A stretch of DNA of 64,000 bases from Colias croceus. Taxonomy: Eukaryota > Arthropoda > Insecta > Lepidoptera > Pieridae. Both the position numbers and the translations under genes were made by a program. Where the stretch lies: the NCBI RefSeq assembly GCF_905220415.1, contig NC_059554.1, positions 7,713,001-7,777,000 of the forward strand. The letters are read 5' to 3'. The notes under the pieces are model-generated. The model was given only the letters and a program-made list of their open reading frames with translations, made no database searches and was not told the origin of the DNA. Each line of letters starts with the position of its first letter. Within the stretch, counting starts at the first letter, position 1. Below, in pieces: positions 63,261-64,000 of the stretch.

Positions 63261-63478
63261 TCTACAATAACATTAAACAACAAACTATTGTGTTTGGTCG
63301 TTAGAAAAACTGAGCAAAATAAACTTGAGGTTTTACGAGATATATCATAAAAAAAATTTCAAAAAAATTTCTACAATAACATTAAACAACAAACTATTGT
63401 GTTTGGTTGTTAGAAAAACTGAGCAAAATGAACTTGAGGTTTTACGAGATATATCATGAAAAAATTTCATTGTATCTA
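63261..63478 (+). repeat. 109-bp tandem duplication
   Basis: TCTACAATAACATTAAACAA begins at 63261 and again at 63370; the units differ by only a few bases, so the duplication is recent. AT-rich, no ORF. Confidence 0.9.
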
Positions 63479-64000
63479 TAAATTAAATAATAAGCATAGA
63501 ATTATTTAAAATATAATCGCAATGCAATTCAAATTGTAACAATTACGTTAATTTTATATTCATTAAGTAATATGTATCTTAAAAAAACATTAATTTCAAA
63601 TATATACATTAAACAATAGAACGAGAATTAATTAATAAATACAAATATTATTCAACACAATTATATTATCAACGAAATTAATTTAATTCATTCAATACTA
63701 AATATTATATTAAACAACTGAAATATCTACATACTTTGACAAATAATAATAATTGAAAAACCGAGTATTTAAATTTTTTGAAAAATAAGTACACTAAATA
63801 AAAATATGTAATTGTATGAAGACGTTTAAAATCAATTAAATTAAATATTTAAAAAATATATCCACATTATTTGCCAAAATATATTATCAAGCGTACATAA
63901 TTTTTATATTCCCAAAAATTATCCTGACTTACTTATTCAGGTTAAACTGTTATCAAAACTCACTTTCAAATAATATTATCATTTAGTTTTGAATAGAAAA

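Overview
The window looks like nuclear DNA of a moth or butterfly (Lepidoptera). It is AT-rich, its genes carry many introns, and it is crowded with short repeats of the kind found in Lepidoptera: tRNA-derived SINEs, small interspersed repeats with GC-rich ends such as GCGGGCGAAGC, and RTE and jockey/CR1 non-LTR retrotransposons. It also holds two insect-type odorant receptors. Species cannot be named from sequence alone. All exon models were made by hand from reading frame, GT/AG sites and codon phase; every junction listed keeps frame.

Layout. (1) About 1-32400, plus strand: one long gene for a B56 (B') regulatory subunit of protein phosphatase 2A. Nine shared exons lie between 15691 and 31735. 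Two alternative upstream exons (6613-6799 and 12777-13314) end in the same phase and can both splice to 15691. Introns hold SINEs, a 5'-truncated jockey-type LINE and several foldback or MITE-like elements. (2) 32400-40500: no host coding exon seen. It holds the PP2A 3' UTR, a TA-flanked MITE, an orphan exon-like fragment, a decayed P-type transposon (38064-39373) with a broken THAP domain, and a tandem repeat that runs into the end of the next gene. (3) 40500-46379, minus: PPP1R21 (KLRAQ-domain coiled-coil protein, FERRY complex), with a full RTE reverse transcriptase ORF inserted 14 bases inside one intron. (4) 47319-49239, plus: DNA polymerase iota. (5) 49406-52023, minus: COG2, convergent with polymerase iota. 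(6) 52255-53830: LINE fragment and small repeats. (7) 54275-60277, plus: two tandem odorant receptors with identical intron phases. (8) 60278-64000: AT-rich, no coding exon seen.

How the genes relate. PP2A-B56, PPP1R21, Pol iota and COG2 are unrelated housekeeping genes (phosphatase targeting, endosomal mRNA transport, translesion synthesis, Golgi tethering). PPP1R21 and Pol iota are divergent with about 940 bp between start codons. Pol iota and COG2 converge with 166 bp between stop codons and probably overlapping transcript ends. The receptor pair is a separate, lineage-type tandem duplication.

Most notable: the decayed P-superfamily element with THAP exons, the RTE insertion whose target-site duplication copies a 5' splice site, tandem repeats grown from gene ends (PPP1R21 stop region; PP2A exon/intron junction), a seemingly compact PPP1R21, and several near-perfect inverted repeats. 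I found no clear evidence of a wholly new multi-gene system.
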